Shown: positions 5,809 through 7,237 of the stretch, in pieces
Numbering within the stretch: the stretch's first letter is position 1
How the letters are laid out: the number at the start of each line of letters is the position of its first letter
Source of the DNA: CAZYVA01 sp964650695
GTDB lineage: Bacteria; Bacillota; Clostridia; Lachnospirales; Lachnospiraceae
Direction: 5' to 3'
DNA: 7,237 nucleotides
Assembly (NCBI GenBank): GCA_964650695.1
Contig: CAZYVA010000089.1
Span: 1 to 7,237 of the forward strand
Made by a program: the position numbers and the translations under genes
Notes under the pieces: generated by a model
What the model saw: only the letters and a program-made list of their open reading frames with translations
What the model was told of the DNA's origin: nothing
The model's database searches: none

Positions 5809-6675
5809 ATGCCAGGAACATTATATTTATGCGCGACGCCGATTGGCAATCTGGAGGATATGTCTTTCCGCTGTGTGCGGGTATTGAAAAAAGCGGACTT
5901 GATCGCCGCAGAGGACACGCGCACCAGCAGAAAGCTTTTAAGCCATTTTGGGATTAAGACGCCTATGACCAGCTACCATGAATACAACAAAACCGCGAAG
6001 GGCCGTAAGCTGGTAGAACGGCTGCGGCAAGGGGAAGATATCGCCCTGATCACGGACGCGGGGACTCCAGGGATTTCCGATCCGGGGGAAGAACTGGTGG
6101 CGATGTGCCAGGAAGCGTCCGTGCCGGTGACGGCCGTGCCAGGGGCGGCGGCGTGCGTGACGGCGCTGACGCTCTCCGGGCTTCCGTCAAGACGGTTTGC
6201 GTTTGAGGCGTTCCTGCCGTATGATAAAAAAGAGCGGCGGGAGGTCCTGGAAGAGTTGAAACGGGAGACGCGCACGATTGTCCTGTATGAAGCGCCCCAC
6301 CGGCTGGTGAAAACCTTGCAGGTTTTGTTTGACACATTAGGGGAACGGCAGATCCGAATCTGCAAGGAACTGACAAAACGCCATGAAACCATATTCGCCG
6401 CGGCGCTTTCAGAGGCGCTGGCGTATTATGGGGCGCAGGAGCCAAGAGGCGAGTATGTCCTGGTGATAGAGGGGAAAAGCAGGGCGCAGATCCAGCGGGA
6501 GAAAAGGTCGCATTGGGAAACCATGAGCGTCAAAGAGCATGTAGGGTTGTATCTGGAACAGGGCATGGATAAAAAAGAAGCTGTGAAGCAGGCGGCAAAA
6601 GACCGGGGGATCCGGAAGCAGGAAGTGTATCGGGAGGTTTATGCGCAGGACAGGCAGAAAGGAGAAGAAAATTGA
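5809..6675 (+). CDS. rsmI: 16S rRNA (cytidine(1402)-2'-O)-methyltransferase RsmI
   Basis: RsmI uses S-adenosylmethionine to 2'-O-methylate C1402 in the ribosomal decoding centre. The 288-residue product has the whole family pattern: LYLCATPIGNLEDMS (5-19), AAEDTRTSRKLL (33-44), ITDAGTPGISDPG (81-93), VPGAAACVTALTLSGLP (110-126), LYEAPHR (159-165), CKELTKRHE (185-193) and GEYVLVIEG (214-222). It ends in a charged C-terminal extension with a helix-turn-helix-like stretch. The start is ATG 5809, with AGGAGG (5796-5801) seven bases upstream and the standard N-terminus MPGTLYLCATPIG. An in-frame ATG at 5779 would add ten residues and bury the ribosome site, so it is not used. It is a housekeeping gene with no evident functional tie to the dehydratase genes before it. 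Confidence 0.97.
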   Translation: MPGTLYLCATPIGNLEDMSFRCVRVLKKADLIAAEDTRTSRKLLSHFGIKTPMTSYHEYNKTAKGRKLVERLRQGEDIALITDAGTPGISDPGEELVAMCQEASVPVTAVPGAAACVTALTLSGLPSRRFAFEAFLPYDKKERREVLEELKRETRTIVLYEAPHRLVKTLQVLFDTLGERQIRICKELTKRHETIFAAALSEALAYYGAQEPRGEYVLVIEGKSRAQIQREKRSHWETMSVKEHVGLYLEQGMDKKEAVKQAAKDRGIRKQEVYREVYAQDRQKGEEN

Positions 6676-6969
6676 AACGGGCCGTTTTCTTATATAAATC
6701 TTCCGTGAGGCATGCGCCATAGGCCATGGGCCTGCCTTTGGCATTATCCTAAGACCAGTGGATGAGGAAAACATCCGCGTGTTTGTAGGCAATTTGTACA
6801 TGTTTTTCCAAAAAGATTGTTCAACCTGGGTATTTCCCAGGTTGAAATTTTTCTCTATACTTAAATGCACAACGAGCCGGGCCGGCGCCTGTTATCAACT
6901 GCGCGGACTGCCGCATGGCGGGGAGGCGGGCGGGACCGGCGGAAATAAACAATCAGGAGGAAAAGAAAA
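6676..6969 (+). other. Non-coding interval between rsmI and the ABC ATPase gene, about 290 bp
   Basis: I see no convincing gene. AAACGG/CCGTTT (6675-6687) right after the rsmI stop is a small inverted repeat with a short T run, at best a weak terminator. Further small inverted repeats are AGGCC-ATG-GGCCT (6721-6733) and GGATG (6760-6764)/CATCC (6772-6776). A strong terminator follows (6820-6852). After it, the sequence turns GC rich (about 6877-6945, including CCGC-ATG-GCGG at 6911-6921), the probable leader of the ATPase gene. TATACT (6856-6861) could be a -10 box, but no -35 box is at proper spacing. An open frame at 6758-6988 runs through the terminator, overlaps the next start and lacks a ribosome site. 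Confidence 0.55.
6820..6852 (+). terminator. Strong intrinsic terminator after rsmI
   Basis: A perfect 11-bp stem (TTCAACCTGGG 6820-6830, CCCAGGTTGAA 6836-6846) with the loop TATTT is followed by ATTTTT ending at 6852. An AAAAA stretch (6810-6814) upstream could give some termination on the other strand. It closes the rsmI transcription unit and isolates the downstream ABC gene. Confidence 0.92.
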
Positions 6970-7237
6970 ATGGCGAGTTTATCTTTGAAGCATATCAACA
7001 AGACCTATCCAAACGGATACGAAGCAGTGAAGGACTTTAACCTGGAAATCGAGGATAAAGAATTTATCATTTTCGTAGGTCCGTCCGGGTGTGGGAAATC
7101 CACGACGCTCCGCATGATCGCCGGCCTGGAGGAGATTACCGGCGGCGAGCTTTACATCGGCGAAAAGCAGGTCAATGATGTAGAGCCGAAGGACAGGGAT
7201 ATCGCGATGGTATTCCAGAACTACGCACTGTATCCGC
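6970..7237 (+). CDS. ugpC: ABC transporter ATP-binding protein, MsmX/UgpC (MalK-like) type, 3' end cut off
   Basis: The first 89 codons of a sugar-importer ATPase are present. The product opens MASLSLKHINKTYPNGYEAV and shows the aromatic A-loop Tyr, Walker A GPSGCGKST (about 42-50), IAGLEEITGGE (about 54-64) and the start of the Q-loop, VFQNYALYP (about 81-89). The signature motif, Walker B and the C-terminal regulatory domain lie beyond the window. Relatives are about 370 residues and energise CUT1-type oligosaccharide or glycerol-3-phosphate importers, often shared among several permeases. ATG 6970 has AGGAGG (6955-6960) nine bases upstream. UgpC, MsmK and MsmX cannot be told apart from this fragment. 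Confidence 0.95.
   Translation, partial: MASLSLKHINKTYPNGYEAVKDFNLEIEDKEFIIFVGPSGCGKSTTLRMIAGLEEITGGELYIGEKQVNDVEPKDRDIAMVFQNYALYP

Noticed and set aside
6758..6988. Plus-strand open frame of 76 codons overlapping the ABC ATPase start
   Set aside because: It runs through the strong terminator at 6820-6852, lacks a ribosome site and overlaps the well-supported ugpC start.

Overview
The window looks like a chromosomal segment of an anaerobic Firmicute, most likely a Lachnospiraceae/Clostridia member. The grounds are strong GGAGG-type ribosome binding sites before nearly every gene, use of TTG and GTG starts, tRNA genes without an encoded CCA, a DegV-family protein, an oxygen-sensitive 2-hydroxyacyl-CoA dehydratase/activase pair, and an MsmX/UgpC-type sugar-transport ATPase. 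The genus is not resolved from sequence alone.

Layout. Positions 1-265 hold the 3' end of a tRNA-Phe(GAA) gene, a terminator-like hairpin nested in a 9-bp inverted repeat, a complete tRNA-Lys(TTT), and a long hairpin that can terminate transcription from both sides. A convergent minus-strand gene (299-946) encodes an unrecognised acidic protein with three tandem 17-residue repeats and a C-terminal pair of membrane segments. A roughly 420-bp divergent intergenic region follows. It carries a 33-bp direct repeat, a TTGACA box and a perfect 6-3-6 palindrome ahead of a MarR-family regulator that starts at a TTG (1368-1847).

The core is a tightly packed run on the plus strand: degV (1931-2785), a 2-hydroxyacyl-CoA dehydratase subunit (2782-4062) and a fusion protein (4059-5738). 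Each junction overlaps by four bases. The fusion joins a second, compact dehydratase-like subunit to a complete BadF/HgdC-type ATPase activator. Together the two genes could supply every known protein part of an ATP-driven radical dehydratase or a related double-cubane reductase: two cysteine-triplet subunits plus the [4Fe-4S] ATPase that feeds them electrons. An in-frame ATG preceded by a purine-rich, ribosome-site-like stretch sits exactly at the domain boundary, so the activator might also be made alone. The substrate is unknown. The MarR regulator and fatty-acid-binding DegV neighbours hint at an acyl or aromatic compound, but that is inference.

A housekeeping gene, rsmI (5809-6675), follows with a possible promoter of its own, then a strong intrinsic terminator (6820-6852). 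At the right edge a GC-rich untranslated stretch leads into the first 89 codons of an ABC-transporter ATPase (ugpC/msmX type), cut off by the window end.
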